Assembly (NCBI RefSeq): GCF_025264645.1
Contig: NZ_CP073696.1
Span: 4,154,001-4,218,000, forward strand
DNA: 64,000 nt
From: Edaphobacter lichenicola
GTDB taxonomy: Bacteria > Acidobacteriota > Terriglobia > Terriglobales > Acidobacteriaceae
Direction: 5' to 3'
Both the position numbers and the translations under genes were made by a program. Below the pieces are notes generated by a model. It saw only the letters and a list, made by a program, of their open reading frames with translations, searched no databases and was not told the DNA's origin. Position 1 is the first letter of the stretch, and each line of letters starts with the position of its first letter. This document shows positions 7,541 through 16,327 of the stretch, piece after piece.

Positions 7541-9457
7541 TTATCGTGTAGCTTTCGGTTTCGTTTTGGAGGACGAACTCTGGTGCGTCGAGCTGGAATT
7601 TTTCTTCGCCGTCTTCGTAGACCCGCCGCTCTTCGGATTCGTGTGCTTTGCATTCGCATGTGCAGAACCCGCATGAACACTGCTCGTCGCACTATGCGAA
7701 CCACTCTTCCCGCGAGCGCTTCGACTACGCACATGTGTTCCCGGCGCAAGCTTTACCGGCTCTGCCACCGTAAGCGAAGCTCCCGGCCGCACCGCGTTCG
7801 ACGACAGATGATTCCACCGCCGCAACTCCTCCACCGACACGCCAAATCGATCGGCGACGGTCACAAGCGTGTCACCACGGCGAACCGCATATCGCTGCGG
7901 CCGCACGCTTGCAGCAGCACTCGTCACAGGAACCACGAGCTCGTCTCCCGCATCTACACCACCGCCAGCAGGTAGACCATTCGCCGCAACAATGTCATTC
8001 GCATGCGCATGAAGGCCCGTCGCAATGCCATCAAGCGACTCACCCGCCTTCACCACATGAAAGCGCCAGCTGCTGCGCTTGTCATCAGGAATCTCCTTGA
8101 TCCGGTCCGCAAACACATCCCGCGTCCCAACCGGAATATGCAGATCGAACGACATATCACGTGGAGTCGTCATCCGCAGCAGGCTCGGATTCAGCGCCAC
8201 AATCTCAGGCAGCGACGAGTCCGTCACGTCCGCCACAAGCCGAAGATCAATCGCATAATCGACCGTCACCGTATCCGAAACCACTGGAGCATCAGGAACG
8301 ATCTTGTCCAACCCATACTGCTCCGGGTTCTTGGCCATGATGATCGCTGCGATGATTCCTGGAACGTAATTCTTTGTCTCCGCCGGCAGATTACCGCGAC
8401 GATACAACTCCCAGAAGTCCGCATACCCCGTCTTCATCACAGCGCGCTGAACATTACCCGGCCCCCAGTCATACGCCGCCATCGCCAGATACCAATCCCC
8501 AAACTGGTTGTAGAGCGTCTTCATATACTTCGCATACGCGATCGAAGACTTCTGCGGATCGAACCGCTCATCGAACCATCCATTGCGCGCCAGGCCATAC
8601 GCCCCCGTCGGCATAAACTGCCACATGCCCCCAGCCCCGGACCGGGCATTCATCGCCTGCGGCTGAAACCCCGACTCCGCCACCGCCAGATAAATCAAAT
8701 CCTGCGGCACGCCCTGATCCCGCAGGTTCTTCGAGATCATCTCCTTATACTTACCCGCGCGCTCCAGCGACCGAAGCAGGTGCGCATGCCCCGCCGGCGA
8801 GTTCGAAAAATAGCTGATAAACCCCGCGACGTAATCGTTCACCACCAGCGGAAAGTCGGACTGCGTCGTCTTCAACTCGTCAGCGACCTTCGCCGTCAAA
8901 GCAGCATTCGCCGGAAACGTAACTTCATTCGCAGCATCCAGCGGAGCCGCTTCAAGCACCGGCGAGAATCCATTCCCTTGCTTCAACGCAGCCATCTCAA
9001 GCGAGTTCACCGCATTCAACAGATGATCAAACTCATCGGCGAGCTGGGGATCAGTCTTCAAATCCATCCCGCTGGTCAGCATCAGGTCAACGGCAGAGTC
9101 AAAGTCCAACCTCGCCGCATCCAGATGCCCGGCGCGATAGTTGTCCACCCCACTCTTGTAAGCCGCCTCAGCCTGATTGATAAGCTGCTGCACCTTCGCA
9201 GCCTTGGCAGCAGTATCCACACTTTGGGTCTGCGATGCCGCAGGCTGCCCCGCCTGCCCTGCACTCGCGTTCGACCCTGTCGTGATCGCCGGCGCAGTCG
9301 CCTGCGCTGGAGCCTTACCGGGCGCAGACGTCTGTTCCTGCGGACAACCTGCAAGCATCACAAGTGGCGCACAGCTCACCACCAGCGCCAAGCGTCGCAC
9401 CAAAGTTTTAGAAGTCATCCGCGCCATCGTCTTGCCAATTGTAAGACGCGCAGACAT
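7541..9457 (-). CDS. mltD: MltD-like membrane-bound lytic murein transglycosylase with two LysM domains
   Basis: 638 residues. A lipoprotein signal ends in LAGC (Cys38), followed by an Ala/Gln/Thr-rich linker and a helical region (85-215). The SLT goose-lysozyme-like catalytic domain spans about 225-390: DLIYLAVAESGF gives catalytic Glu261, then GAGGMWQFMPTGAYGL and AYDWGPGNVQRA. Two LysM peptidoglycan-binding repeats follow (FHVVKAGESLDGIA and YAVRRGDTLVTVADRFGVSVEELRRWN). A Ser/Lys/His-rich tail of about 70 residues closes the protein. The enzyme cleaves the MurNAc-GlcNAc bond to anhydroMurNAc in the periplasm, attached to the outer membrane. ATGs at 9427 and 9418 are equally possible starts; the ribosome site is weak for all. 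Confidence 0.9.
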   Translation of the reverse strand: MSARLTIGKTMARMTSKTLVRRLALVVSCAPLVMLAGCPQEQTSAPGKAPAQATAPAITTGSNASAGQAGQPAASQTQSVDTAAKAAKVQQLINQAEAAYKSGVDNYRAGHLDAARLDFDSAVDLMLTSGMDLKTDPQLADEFDHLLNAVNSLEMAALKQGNGFSPVLEAAPLDAANEVTFPANAALTAKVADELKTTQSDFPLVVNDYVAGFISYFSNSPAGHAHLLRSLERAGKYKEMISKNLRDQGVPQDLIYLAVAESGFQPQAMNARSGAGGMWQFMPTGAYGLARNGWFDERFDPQKSSIAYAKYMKTLYNQFGDWYLAMAAYDWGPGNVQRAVMKTGYADFWELYRRGNLPAETKNYVPGIIAAIIMAKNPEQYGLDKIVPDAPVVSDTVTVDYAIDLRLVADVTDSSLPEIVALNPSLLRMTTPRDMSFDLHIPVGTRDVFADRIKEIPDDKRSSWRFHVVKAGESLDGIATGLHAHANDIVAANGLPAGGGVDAGDELVVPVTSAAASVRPQRYAVRRGDTLVTVADRFGVSVEELRRWNHLSSNAVRPGASLTVAEPVKLAPGTHVRSRSARGKSGSHSATSSVHAGSAHANAKHTNPKSGGSTKTAKKNSSSTHQSSSSKTKPKATR

Positions 9458-9820
9458 AAAATGCGCTCACACAAAAGGTCACTGACACTCCGCTCGCACG
9501 AGAAGCGCAGAACCGGACCTACGTTTACCCCCGGTTCGTCGAGTTGATGTAGTTATCGTGTGACAGAAACGACAGCCGCGGAGGCGTTCCAATCCCCGGC
9601 GCATCATGCCACAGAACTCTTGTAACAAATCACCATCTGTTCCACCGTCGTCCGAAACCCGGGATGCCCACCAACAATGGTGGAAGAGTAGATCTCGTGC
9701 CTTCCGACGAAGATACCACTCGCCCCAAATTTGAATAAGTCATCTGGCCGCCCCGAAACCGCGCCTTCGCCGCGCACCACGCGGGTGTTAACATGGATAG
9801 TGAGGCAACCCAGCTACAAA
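9458..9820. other. 363-bp gene-free stretch between mltD-like gene and lepA
   Basis: It must hold the divergent promoters for the two neighbours, but no clear -35/-10 pair was recognised. A minus-strand open stretch of about 60 codons ending at 9597 exists; its codon use lacks the third-position GC bias of the neighbours and it has no convincing start. Confidence 0.5.
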
Positions 9821-11623
9821 ATGGATCCAAGTCACATCCGCAACTTCGCGATCATCGCGCACATCGACCATGGCAAGTCCACCCTTTCTGACCGGCTCCT
9901 CGAGCTGACCGGCTCGCTGACCTCCCGCGAGATGCAGGCCCAGGTGCTCGACGCCATGGACCTCGAGCGCGAGCGCGGCATCACCATCAAAGCCCACACC
10001 GTCCGCATGATGTACAAGGCGCACGACGGCGATACCTATCAGCTCAACCTCATCGACACACCGGGCCACGTCGACTTCTCATACGAAGTCTCACGCTCCC
10101 TCGCCTCTTGCGAAGGCGCGCTGCTCGTCGTTGACGCGTCACAGGGCGTCGAAGCTCAAACACTCGCGAACGCCTACCTCGCCATCTCCAACGGCCTCGA
10201 GATCATCCCCATCATCAACAAAATCGATCTCCCCAGCGCCGACATCGAGCGCACCAAGGAGATGATCGAAAAATCCGTCGGCCTCCCCGCAGACGACGCC
10301 ATCGCTGTCAGCGCGAAGACCGGCCTTAACGTAGAGAGCATCCTCGAAGCAGTCGTCACGCTCCTCCCGCCACCACAGGGCGACCCCGAAGCACCGCTGC
10401 AGGCGCTCATCTTCGATAGCTGGTTTGATCCGTACAGAGGCGTCATCGTTCTCGCCCGCATCATCAACGGCAAGCTCCGCAAAGGCATGAAGATCAAAGT
10501 CATGTCCAACGGCAAGACCTTCGACGTCGAGAGCATGGGCGTCATGACTCCAAAGCCCGTCGAACTGGCTGAACTAAGCGCAGGCGAAGTCGGCTTCTTC
10601 GTCGCGACCATCAAAAACGTAGCCGACACCAAAGTCGGCGACACCATCACCTCAGTCGAGAGACCCTGCGCCGACGCTCTCCCCGGCTTCGAAGACATCA
10701 AGAGCATGGTCTTCGCTGGCCTCTACACCGTCGACTCGCACGAGCACGCCATGCTCCGCGACGCACTCGAAAAACTTCGCCTCAACGACGCCTCATTCTC
10801 CTTCGAACCAGAATCATCCGTCGCCCTCGGCTTCGGATTTCGCTGCGGCTTCCTCGGCCTTCTCCACCTCGAAATCATTCAGGAGCGCCTGGAGCGCGAG
10901 TACGACCTCGACCTCATCACCACCGCGCCCGGAGTGCGTTACAAGATCACCCTCACCGACGGCAACGAGATCGAAGTGGACAACCCCTCGCGTTGGCCCG
11001 ATCCCAGCAACATCGAGCAGATCGAAGAGCCCGTCATCACCGCAAAGATCCTCACAAACGAAGAGTACGTCGGCGGCATCTTAAAACTCGTCGAAGAAAA
11101 ACGCGGCCGCCAGCAGAACATGGAGTACGTCTCCGACACGCGCGTCCTCATCACCTACGAACTCCCGCTCAACGAGATCGTCCTCGACTTCTACGACCGC
11201 CTCAAAACTGTCTCTCGCGGTTACGCCTCACTCGACTACCAACTCGCCGGCATGTGGATCTCACCCATGGTCAAGATGGATATCCTCATCGGCGGCGACC
11301 CCGTCGATGCTCTCTCCATCATCATCCACAAAGACTTCGCTCAGCAGCGTGGCCGAGCCCTCGTCTCCAAGATGCGCGAACTCATCCCGCGCCAGATGTT
11401 CGAGGTCGCCATCCAGGCAGCCATCGGCTCCAAGGTCATCGCTCGCGAAACCGTCACAGCCATCCGCAAAAACGTTATCGCCAAATGTTACGGCGGCGAT
11501 ATCAGCCGCAAGCGTAAGCTCCTCGAGAAACAAAAAGAGGGAAAAAAACGCATGAAGCGTATCGGCAAAGTCGACATTCCGCAGGAAGCCTTTCTCGCCG
11601 TCCTCAAAGTCGGTGAAGAGTAA
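9821..11623 (+). CDS. lepA: Elongation factor 4 (LepA), back-translocating GTPase
   Basis: 600 residues, the standard EF4 length. The GTP-binding domain shows G1 AHIDHGKST (13-21), the switch Thr in RGITIKA, G3 DTPGH and G4 NKID. Domain II follows, then domains III/V ([16 protein letters not shown]), and the EF4-specific C-terminal domain ends in [22 protein letters not shown], the near-invariant signature. The factor binds ribosomes in a pre- or post-translocation state and aids translation under stress. The frame stays open 90 bases upstream, but conserved sequence starts at MDPSHIRNF, fixing the ATG at 9821. It appears monocistronic. Confidence 0.98.
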   Translation: MDPSHIRNFAIIAHIDHGKSTLSDRLLELTGSLTSREMQAQVLDAMDLERERGITIKAHTVRMMYKAHDGDTYQLNLIDTPGHVDFSYEVSRSLASCEGALLVVDASQGVEAQTLANAYLAISNGLEIIPIINKIDLPSADIERTKEMIEKSVGLPADDAIAVSAKTGLNVESILEAVVTLLPPPQGDPEAPLQALIFDSWFDPYRGVIVLARIINGKLRKGMKIKVMSNGKTFDVESMGVMTPKPVELAELSAGEVGFFVATIKNVADTKVGDTITSVERPCADALPGFEDIKSMVFAGLYTVDSHEHAMLRDALEKLRLNDASFSFEPESSVALGFGFRCGFLGLLHLEIIQERLEREYDLDLITTAPGVRYKITLTDGNEIEVDNPSRWPDPSNIEQIEEPVITAKILTNEEYVGGILKLVEEKRGRQQNMEYVSDTRVLITYELPLNEIVLDFYDRLKTVSRGYASLDYQLAGMWISPMVKMDILIGGDPVDALSIIIHKDFAQQRGRALVSKMRELIPRQMFEVAIQAAIGSKVIARETVTAIRKNVIAKCYGGDISRKRKLLEKQKEGKKRMKRIGKVDIPQEAFLAVLKVGEE

Positions 11624-12055
11624 CCTCGGTAAATTTTGTGGGGGAACACCTTCAGGATACCCACGCAACTTCTTGCCCAAAAAGGCTAATCCGCTGTAAG
11701 TCTCCGACAATTTTCGGGTCCCAAGGGTATTGGATGCGGGAATATGTAACCTGGCCGTAACGTCGTTCTGTGGAAACCCTTGAAATAGCGATACTTGCCG
11801 CGAGTGCCCAAACATTCGCTCACCGAATCCGGGCATCCGTGAACCAACGTCATCATTTACATGAAGTTAGGCGCGAAACAGTTTACTGCTCCATTTCGCG
11901 ACACGCAGCCGGTGGCAGACCATCCGCGTTTTCTGTCATCCGCGATCCACAGGTTTTTCCACAGGACTCCTGTGCTTGTCCAATTCCAAACCCACAAAAC
12001 AGAGGAGAAGGCTCACAAGAACCTCCTCCTCCTGTCAACCACGGTTATCAGAGAC
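11624..12055. other. 432-bp gene-free stretch after lepA
   Basis: No supported gene on either strand. It has two nearby CCACAGG words (about 11949 and 11958) that look superficially like DnaA-box parts. No strong hairpin with a T run was recognised for the lepA end. Confidence 0.5.
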
Positions 12056-12736
12056 TTACTGCTTCGGCGCTGCCGGCTTCGGAGTCGTCGTCGGACGCGG
12101 GCGAGCCGTTGTCGGAGCGGCAGACGGACCAGAAGGAATCGGCGCAGCCACACCGGAGCTGGCGTTATATGCCGTCACCACCGCCTGGGTTACGTCCGTA
12201 CTCGGAACAGCCCACATCACATTGCTTTGCTGACCGCTCACATCCAGCAGAAGCGTGTAACCGTTCTTGCTCACATAATCCTTCAGCGTGACCGAGACCT
12301 TCGTTGCCACCTTGCCATAGGCCTCCTGCAGATCCGCGTTGTAAGCGGTCTGCGCGTCCTCAGCATCGCGGTTCAGCTCCTTCTCTTTCACGTCGATGTT
12401 CCGCAGCCGAGACGCACGCTCCTCATCCGACAGAGTCGCAGGCGCGCTCTGCAGTTGCGCCTTCAGCGAATCGACCTCTTTGGAAAGAACGTCAATCTGG
12501 TCCTTCTTCGGCTTGTACTTGTCCTGGATCCCCTGAACAGCACGCTGGCCCTCATTGGTTGCGAAGACCGCTTGCTCGAACGCGACCAGCGCAATCTTTG
12601 CAGGAATGGCCTGTGGTTCTACGGCAGCAGGTGCGGCGGGGGCAGCAGGTGCCGGGGCTGCAGGTGTCTGAGAGATCCCGGCTGTGGTCATCAATCCCGC
12701 GCCAAGCGCGGAGACTAGAGCAAGAGTGCGGTTCAT
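12056..12736 (-). CDS. Skp/OmpH-like periplasmic chaperone, paralogue 1
   Basis: 226 residues. A signal peptide (1-24) and an Ala/Pro linker precede KIALVAFEQAVFATNEGQRAVQGIQDKY, a close match to the start of mature OmpH/Skp. A charged coiled coil (about 75-135: KKDQIDVLSKEVDSLKAQL and LRNIDVKEKELNRDAEDAQTAY) is followed by VKDY-type sequence ending NGYTLLLDVSG, again as in Skp. A Pro/Thr/Ala-rich tail of 40 residues is extra. Skp trimers hold unfolded outer-membrane proteins in the periplasm. The start at 12736 was chosen because the signal peptide begins there; AAGGAG lies a rather long 13 bases upstream, as in the paralogue. The next gene upstream (12927-13637) is a close duplicate. Confidence 0.85.
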   Translation of the reverse strand: MNRTLALVSALGAGLMTTAGISQTPAAPAPAAPAAPAAVEPQAIPAKIALVAFEQAVFATNEGQRAVQGIQDKYKPKKDQIDVLSKEVDSLKAQLQSAPATLSDEERASRLRNIDVKEKELNRDAEDAQTAYNADLQEAYGKVATKVSVTLKDYVSKNGYTLLLDVSGQQSNVMWAVPSTDVTQAVVTAYNASSGVAAPIPSGPSAAPTTARPRPTTTPKPAAPKQ

Positions 12737-12874
12737 GCGGTCTGTGGTACTCCTTCGATCATTCGATAAAGTTTGGGAAATCGTTACAGCTTCAGCTTCG
12801 TTCATAGTCGGTGGTGAATATCTCTACAGGCCGATCGTGTCTGAGCTGCGCCAACTGAATCTGCGTGGCTCTCT

Positions 12875-12904
12875 GAGAAAGAAGAGGCCTGGCAACAGGC
12901 CTCT
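12875..12904 (-). terminator. Rho-independent terminator of Skp-like paralogue 2
   Basis: On the minus strand AGAGGCCTG-TTGC-CAGGCCTCT forms a 9-bp perfect stem and is followed by CTTCTTTCTC. It separates the two paralogues, so each is probably its own transcript. Confidence 0.75.
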
Positions 12905-12926
12905 CCTCAGAAAAAATCACATCAGC

Positions 12927-13637
12927 TTACTGCTTGGGAGCCGCAGCCTTCGGTGCGGTCGATGGTGTCGTCGCTGCATGCGGACGAGTCGTCGCCGACG
13001 GTGCGGAAGGAACTGGCGCCGCAACTCCGGATGAGGCGTTGTACGCATCAACAACAGCTTGTGAGATGTCCGTACCCGGAAGCGTCCACAGCACAGACAT
13101 GCCACCCTGCTGGCCGGTGTTATCGATCAGCATCGTGTAGCCATTGTCCTGCACATACTTAATGACAACCGGTCCCAGCTTCTTCGCAACTGCGCCAACC
13201 GACGCCTGCAGGTCAGCCCCGTAAGCGTTCTGTGCATCTTCGCCATCACGCTGGAGCTGCTTCTCCTTCGCGTCAATCGCGCGCAGCTTGGTGGCACGCT
13301 CCTGCTCCGTCATCGTCGCCGGTGCAGCTTGCAACTGCTTCTTCAGTGTGTCCACCTCAGCAGCCAGCGCCTGCAACTGATTCTTCTTCGGGTCATACTT
13401 CTTCTGCAAATCCTGAAGGGCGCGCTGACCTTCGTTGGTTGCTGCGGCTGCCTGCTCATATTCGATCAGCGCAATCTTCGCCGGTACCGCGTGAGGCGCG
13501 ACCGGTGCGGGCGCAGCCTGGGTGGAAGGTGCGGTGGAGGCGGCTGCCGGGGCTTGTGTGCCGGCAGTCTGTGCCACTCCAGCAGCGGATGTCAGTCCCG
13601 CAGCGAGAGCGGTAGCAAAAGCAAAGGTACGATTCAT
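12927..13637 (-). CDS. Skp/OmpH-like periplasmic chaperone, paralogue 2
   Basis: 236 residues, with the same design as the downstream copy: signal peptide, Ala/Pro-rich linker with three TQAPAAA-like stretches, KIALIEYEQAAAATNEGQRALQDLQKKYDP, a Gln/Lys coiled coil and VIKYVQDNGYTMLIDNTG. Identity to paralogue 1 is high in the OmpH core and in the segment before the tail (YNASSGVA). Its leader is shared too (AAGGAGTACCACA before the ATG). Known family role: chaperone for outer-membrane proteins. A tandem duplication is the simplest reading; both copies keep intact frames, so both are likely used. Confidence 0.85.
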   Translation of the reverse strand: MNRTFAFATALAAGLTSAAGVAQTAGTQAPAAASTAPSTQAAPAPVAPHAVPAKIALIEYEQAAAATNEGQRALQDLQKKYDPKKNQLQALAAEVDTLKKQLQAAPATMTEQERATKLRAIDAKEKQLQRDGEDAQNAYGADLQASVGAVAKKLGPVVIKYVQDNGYTMLIDNTGQQGGMSVLWTLPGTDISQAVVDAYNASSGVAAPVPSAPSATTRPHAATTPSTAPKAAAPKQ

Positions 13638-14010
13638 GCGGTGTGTGGTACTCCTTCGGGGATTGGCCAAACCTTATCCGGCGTCAGGCCCGCTCGTGCA
13701 GGCCGTCTGAGCCGTTCCCTCCATCCACTCGATCAACGTACCCTGACGAACAGAGCACGCCCATCTTTTACCTCGATCACCCAACCTCTTTTCCAAGAAA
13801 ATCGGGGTCAAACGAGAGGGCTGCCGGAACACATAGATTATAGGACCCAGCTCTGCAAGGGTCAATTCGGCTCATCGTGCTACAAACTACCAAAATACGG
13901 AGACAACTTAGCCCTGTCTCCCATTTTTAGAATAACAGGCCAGCCGAAACAAGAATATTCCCGCGAATATGACGTTATCGTTTTGGTGATTGGATTGCAC
14001 TTACATGACA
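13638..14010. other. 373-bp gene-free stretch upstream of Skp-like paralogue 2
   Basis: It should carry the promoter of the Skp-like gene. The plus-strand open frame crossing it is the shadow of that gene running on and lacks coding bias. AT content rises after 13880, in front of the candidate structured RNA. Confidence 0.5.
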
Positions 14011-14187
14011 GGCAACACCTCCCGATTCGGAGTGTGCCGATGATCTGCCCCCGGCTCGAAAGAAGCTACATCCTATTGATGGTGTAGACCACGAGTTCGG
14101 GTCTGCTTCCTTCATCGGAAGTTTTTAGGAGGCCAGCGACTGGCCATCAAATTAGCAAGGGCCGCTCTCACGAAGCGGCCCTTTGCG
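14011..14187 (+). ncRNA. Candidate structured RNA with 6S-like architecture
   Basis: About 175 nt with nested long-range pairing and no coding bias. From outside in: CCTCC (14018-14022) with GGAGG (14128-14132); an open bubble; CCGATGA (14037-14043) with TCATCGG (14112-14118), perfect; CCCG and CTCG blocks (14050-14058) with CGAG and CGGG (14092-14101); and an apical hairpin CTACATC/GGTGTAG (14066-14086). A terminator hairpin closes the unit at 14157-14183. A closing stem, central bubble and long terminal arm are the plan of 6S RNA, which binds the housekeeping RNA polymerase. No primary-sequence match to a known 6S RNA was recognised, so the identity is an inference. Confidence 0.38.
14157..14187 (+). 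terminator. Terminator hairpin after the candidate RNA
   Basis: AAGGGCCGCT (14157-14166) pairs perfectly with AGCGGCCCTT (14174-14183) around a 7-nt loop, followed by TTGCG. It could act in either direction. Confidence 0.7.
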
Positions 14188-14643
14188 CCTTCTACCACCC
14201 AAACAGTTCAGTACCCTGAAAGTCGCAGAAGAGACCGCTTGCCAAGTATCGTTTTTGCGCGTACCCTAAAAGTTGCCTTGTGGACCGGCTGTGGGTGCCG
14301 ATCACTGTGTTCCCGCCAAGAAGCACCATGCGTGCGTAGCTGGCGGTTAAAAGCACAGGATTTACAGTAGACCGGGTTTATCGGACTCTGTCGCAAAACA
14401 GGTAGAGGGTGAAAACCAAGGGTTCGCCGCTGTCAGGCGCTCCTGGCTGTGCGTAGCCGGTATTGCCGGTGTGATCGTAGCCAAATATCAATTAGAAGAC
14501 GTCCGTTCGAGTAAAACTTGAGACTGTTTCATCCGACGCTGCAATACCGGTTTGGTTGCTTCTCCGCAAATCTCGCGGAGAAGAGAAGCCGTTGCGTGGG
14601 AGCGAACCGTTAATTGCGATCAAAAGCAATAGGAAGTGGAAGC
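14188..14643. other. 456-bp leader or intergenic stretch with a 9-bp inverted repeat
   Basis: No supported gene. A short direct repeat (GTACCCT-AAAGT) occurs at about 14211 and 14261. CTTCTCCGC (14559-14567) and GCGGAGAAG (14575-14583) form a perfect 9-bp hairpin 60 bases before the start at 14644. It could be a leader structure or an operator for that gene. Confidence 0.5.
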
Positions 14644-15765
14644 ATGACTTCAGAGCAGAATGTACCCGAGGTAGATTCTCACCAGGGTTCGACAATGTCT
14701 CCCGTCCAGCAGGACGGTGAGTCGCAATTTGCCGGGCAAAATATCCCGCACGGCATGGGTCAGTCCAAAAGCAGCCGTCGCCGTCGCCGCAAGCGCAAAA
14801 ACAAAGGCGATGCCCCACAGGGAGCACAGCCCAACAGCGACCAGGTTGTAGGCCAGCCGATCGGCTCCATTCAGGGCTCAGCCGCTCCTCAAACCTTCCA
14901 GCCTCACGTAAACCTGGGCTCTCAGGCCAATGGCGGACAGCAGCAGAACGGCTCCGCCAGCGGCAAACGCTGGAAGAAGAAGTTCCGCGACCGCGACCGT
15001 CAGCGCCCCTCCGACAATCCCGGCAATACGGCCAGCGCCAGCAATGGCGGCGGGTTCAGCAACAACGGTGGTGGTTACCGCGACCGTGACACCCACCAGC
15101 CAGGCAACAACAGTGGCGGCTTCAAGCGCAAAGGCGGCGGCGGAAAGCAACAGCAGCGTGGCCCTCGCAGCTTCGTCGGCCCGATGGATCATAGTTATCG
15201 CGTCGTCAACGGAAACTTTGCCGATACTCCGCCATCCACCATCGACCACAGCAACGGCAACTACCAAAGCCGCAGCAACGGGCACGGACGCAGCAGCTAC
15301 CAAAGCGACTCCCAGCCCATCGACTACTCCCAGGGCCGCACCATTCCTATCCCGGAGGACGCGCCAACAAAGATCTTCTTCTTCATCGAAGATCTCTTCT
15401 TCATCGCCAAGATTCAGGAGACAGCCCGCAAGCTCGGGGTCAAGGTCGCCTTCGTCAAAAACGATAAGGAGGCCATCGCCGGGCTCACCGGCGGCCTCGA
15501 AGAGGACCGTCCAGGCCTGATCGTCTTCGATCTCAACAACGCCAATGCCAAGCCGCTGACGTTGATCCCCAAGCTGAAGACCAAGCTCAAGCGCAGCACA
15601 TCCATCGTCGGCTTCCTGTCGCACCTCCAGGGCGACCTGAAGGCCAAGGCAGTCGAAGCAGGATGCGACACGGTCATGCCTCGTGCAGCCTTCTCGCAAA
15701 ACCTTCCCAACCTCCTCCGCCGCTACGGTATGGAAGAGGAAGAAGAGCCAAACTTCAACCAATAG
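14644..15765 (+). CDS. Disordered RGG-like low-complexity region fused to a receiver-like domain
   Basis: 373 residues. Residues 1-235 are Gly/Asn/Gln/Ser/Arg-rich and lack a fold signature: a basic block SSRRRRRKRKNK (about 43-54), then GKRWKKKFRDRDRQR, GGGFSNNGGGYRDRD and many Tyr/Gly/Arg spacers, as in RNA-binding condensate-forming proteins. From about residue 245 a CheY-like domain follows: IFFFIEDLFFIAKIQETARKL, then LIVFDLN with the putative phospho-Asp, the IVGFLSH strand and the VMPRAAF end. The acidic pair is reduced to Glu-Asp and the conserved Lys is replaced around MPRA, so phosphorylation is uncertain. The ATG at 14644 follows AGGAAGTGG. Function unknown; RNA or DNA binding is inferred. 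Confidence 0.8.
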   Translation: MTSEQNVPEVDSHQGSTMSPVQQDGESQFAGQNIPHGMGQSKSSRRRRRKRKNKGDAPQGAQPNSDQVVGQPIGSIQGSAAPQTFQPHVNLGSQANGGQQQNGSASGKRWKKKFRDRDRQRPSDNPGNTASASNGGGFSNNGGGYRDRDTHQPGNNSGGFKRKGGGGKQQQRGPRSFVGPMDHSYRVVNGNFADTPPSTIDHSNGNYQSRSNGHGRSSYQSDSQPIDYSQGRTIPIPEDAPTKIFFFIEDLFFIAKIQETARKLGVKVAFVKNDKEAIAGLTGGLEEDRPGLIVFDLNNANAKPLTLIPKLKTKLKRSTSIVGFLSHLQGDLKAKAVEAGCDTVMPRAAFSQNLPNLLRRYGMEEEEEPNFNQ

Positions 15766-15805
15766 CGAAAGAACCTGTCAAAGACACCTGCAACAAGAAC
15801 ATGCA

Positions 15806-15846
15806 AGCGAGAGGCCCGGTAGATCCACTACCGGGCCTCTCGCTTT
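15806..15846 (+). terminator. Strong terminator of the RGG-like/receiver gene
   Basis: A perfect 17-bp stem, AGCGAGAGGCCCGGTAG with CTACCGGGCCTCTCGCT, encloses a 5-nt loop, followed by TTG. It sits 41 bp after the stop codon. Confidence 0.85.
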
Positions 15847-15882
15847 GACCCGCAAAAAAAAACGGTTTCCTCACTGCCATCG

Positions 15883-15966
15883 CATCTCGACTGCCCACAG
15901 ATGTTTCGTCTCGACCTCCCATGGATGTGTCATCTCGACCGAAGTCGTGCGGCTTCATCGCACGAC
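15883..15966. repeat. About 25-nt tandem repeat plus adjacent hairpin
   Basis: Two and a half copies of a CATCTCGAC-CCCA-GGATGT unit run from 15883 to 15941. They are followed by a perfect 8-bp hairpin, GTCGTGCG (15944-15951) with CGCACGAC (15959-15966). The block is non-coding and immediately precedes repeat B. Confidence 0.6.
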
Positions 15967-16039
15967 GCAGTGGAGAGACCCCCGCGTTTGCACTTCGTTG
16001 TTGCGCCCACGAGGTGTAACTCCCAAAAAACCCGCCAAA

Positions 16040-16305
16040 TCGTGCTGTCAAGCCCCAGACTCGCGAAAACCCGCGCCAATCCAGCACATTCGCGTGGCGT
16101 AGGAGTTACCCTCCAACCGCTATACTGGATATATCGATAAGAAGGATCCCCAGAATATTTTGGGGATCTTTCTATTTAACCAGTAACCCGTTTATTTACT
16201 CATATTTGCCTATAAACCGTTCAGAATCACATTTTTACAGTGACCAAATTGAGCAAGTAATTCATTCAAAACAACTTACGGGGGATGGTGGGGGGAGGGG
16301 GGTAG
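16040..16305. repeat. Dispersed intergenic element B, copy 1 (full length)
   Basis: About 265 bp that recur at 47881-48158 and, as a 5' half, at 47190-47330. Ordered landmarks are TGTCAAGCCCC, ATTCGCGTGGCG, a GTTA-TCTCC-like strand, a terminator-type hairpin (GATCCCCA/TGGGGATC plus TTTCT, 16144-16171), CGTTTATTT-CATATTTG, an AATCACATTTTTACAG segment and a terminal G tract (GGGGGGAGGGGGG). It lies between converging genes. No open frame; it resembles a mobile or structural extragenic element carrying its own terminator. Confidence 0.7.
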
Positions 16306-16327
16306 CCCATCCGTCGGATCAGATCGC

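Noticed and set aside
8003..9547. 514-codon plus-strand open frame opposite the MltD-like gene
   Set aside because: His/Arg-rich nonsense composition and antisense to a protein with intact SLT and LysM motifs.
9597..9790. Minus-strand open stretch of about 65 codons between the mltD-like gene and lepA
   Set aside because: No start with ribosome site, no GC bias at third positions and it would overlap the lepA promoter.
11940..11970. Clustered CCACAGG/TTTTTCCACA words resembling DnaA boxes, as in a replication origin
   Set aside because: Only two imperfect matches, no AT-rich unwinding region and no dnaA/dnaN neighbour; likely chance.
13329..14087. 252-codon plus-strand frame crossing the Skp-like gene into the intergenic region
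   Set aside because: The first half is the shadow of paralogue 2; the rest lies in the structured RNA candidate and lacks coding bias.
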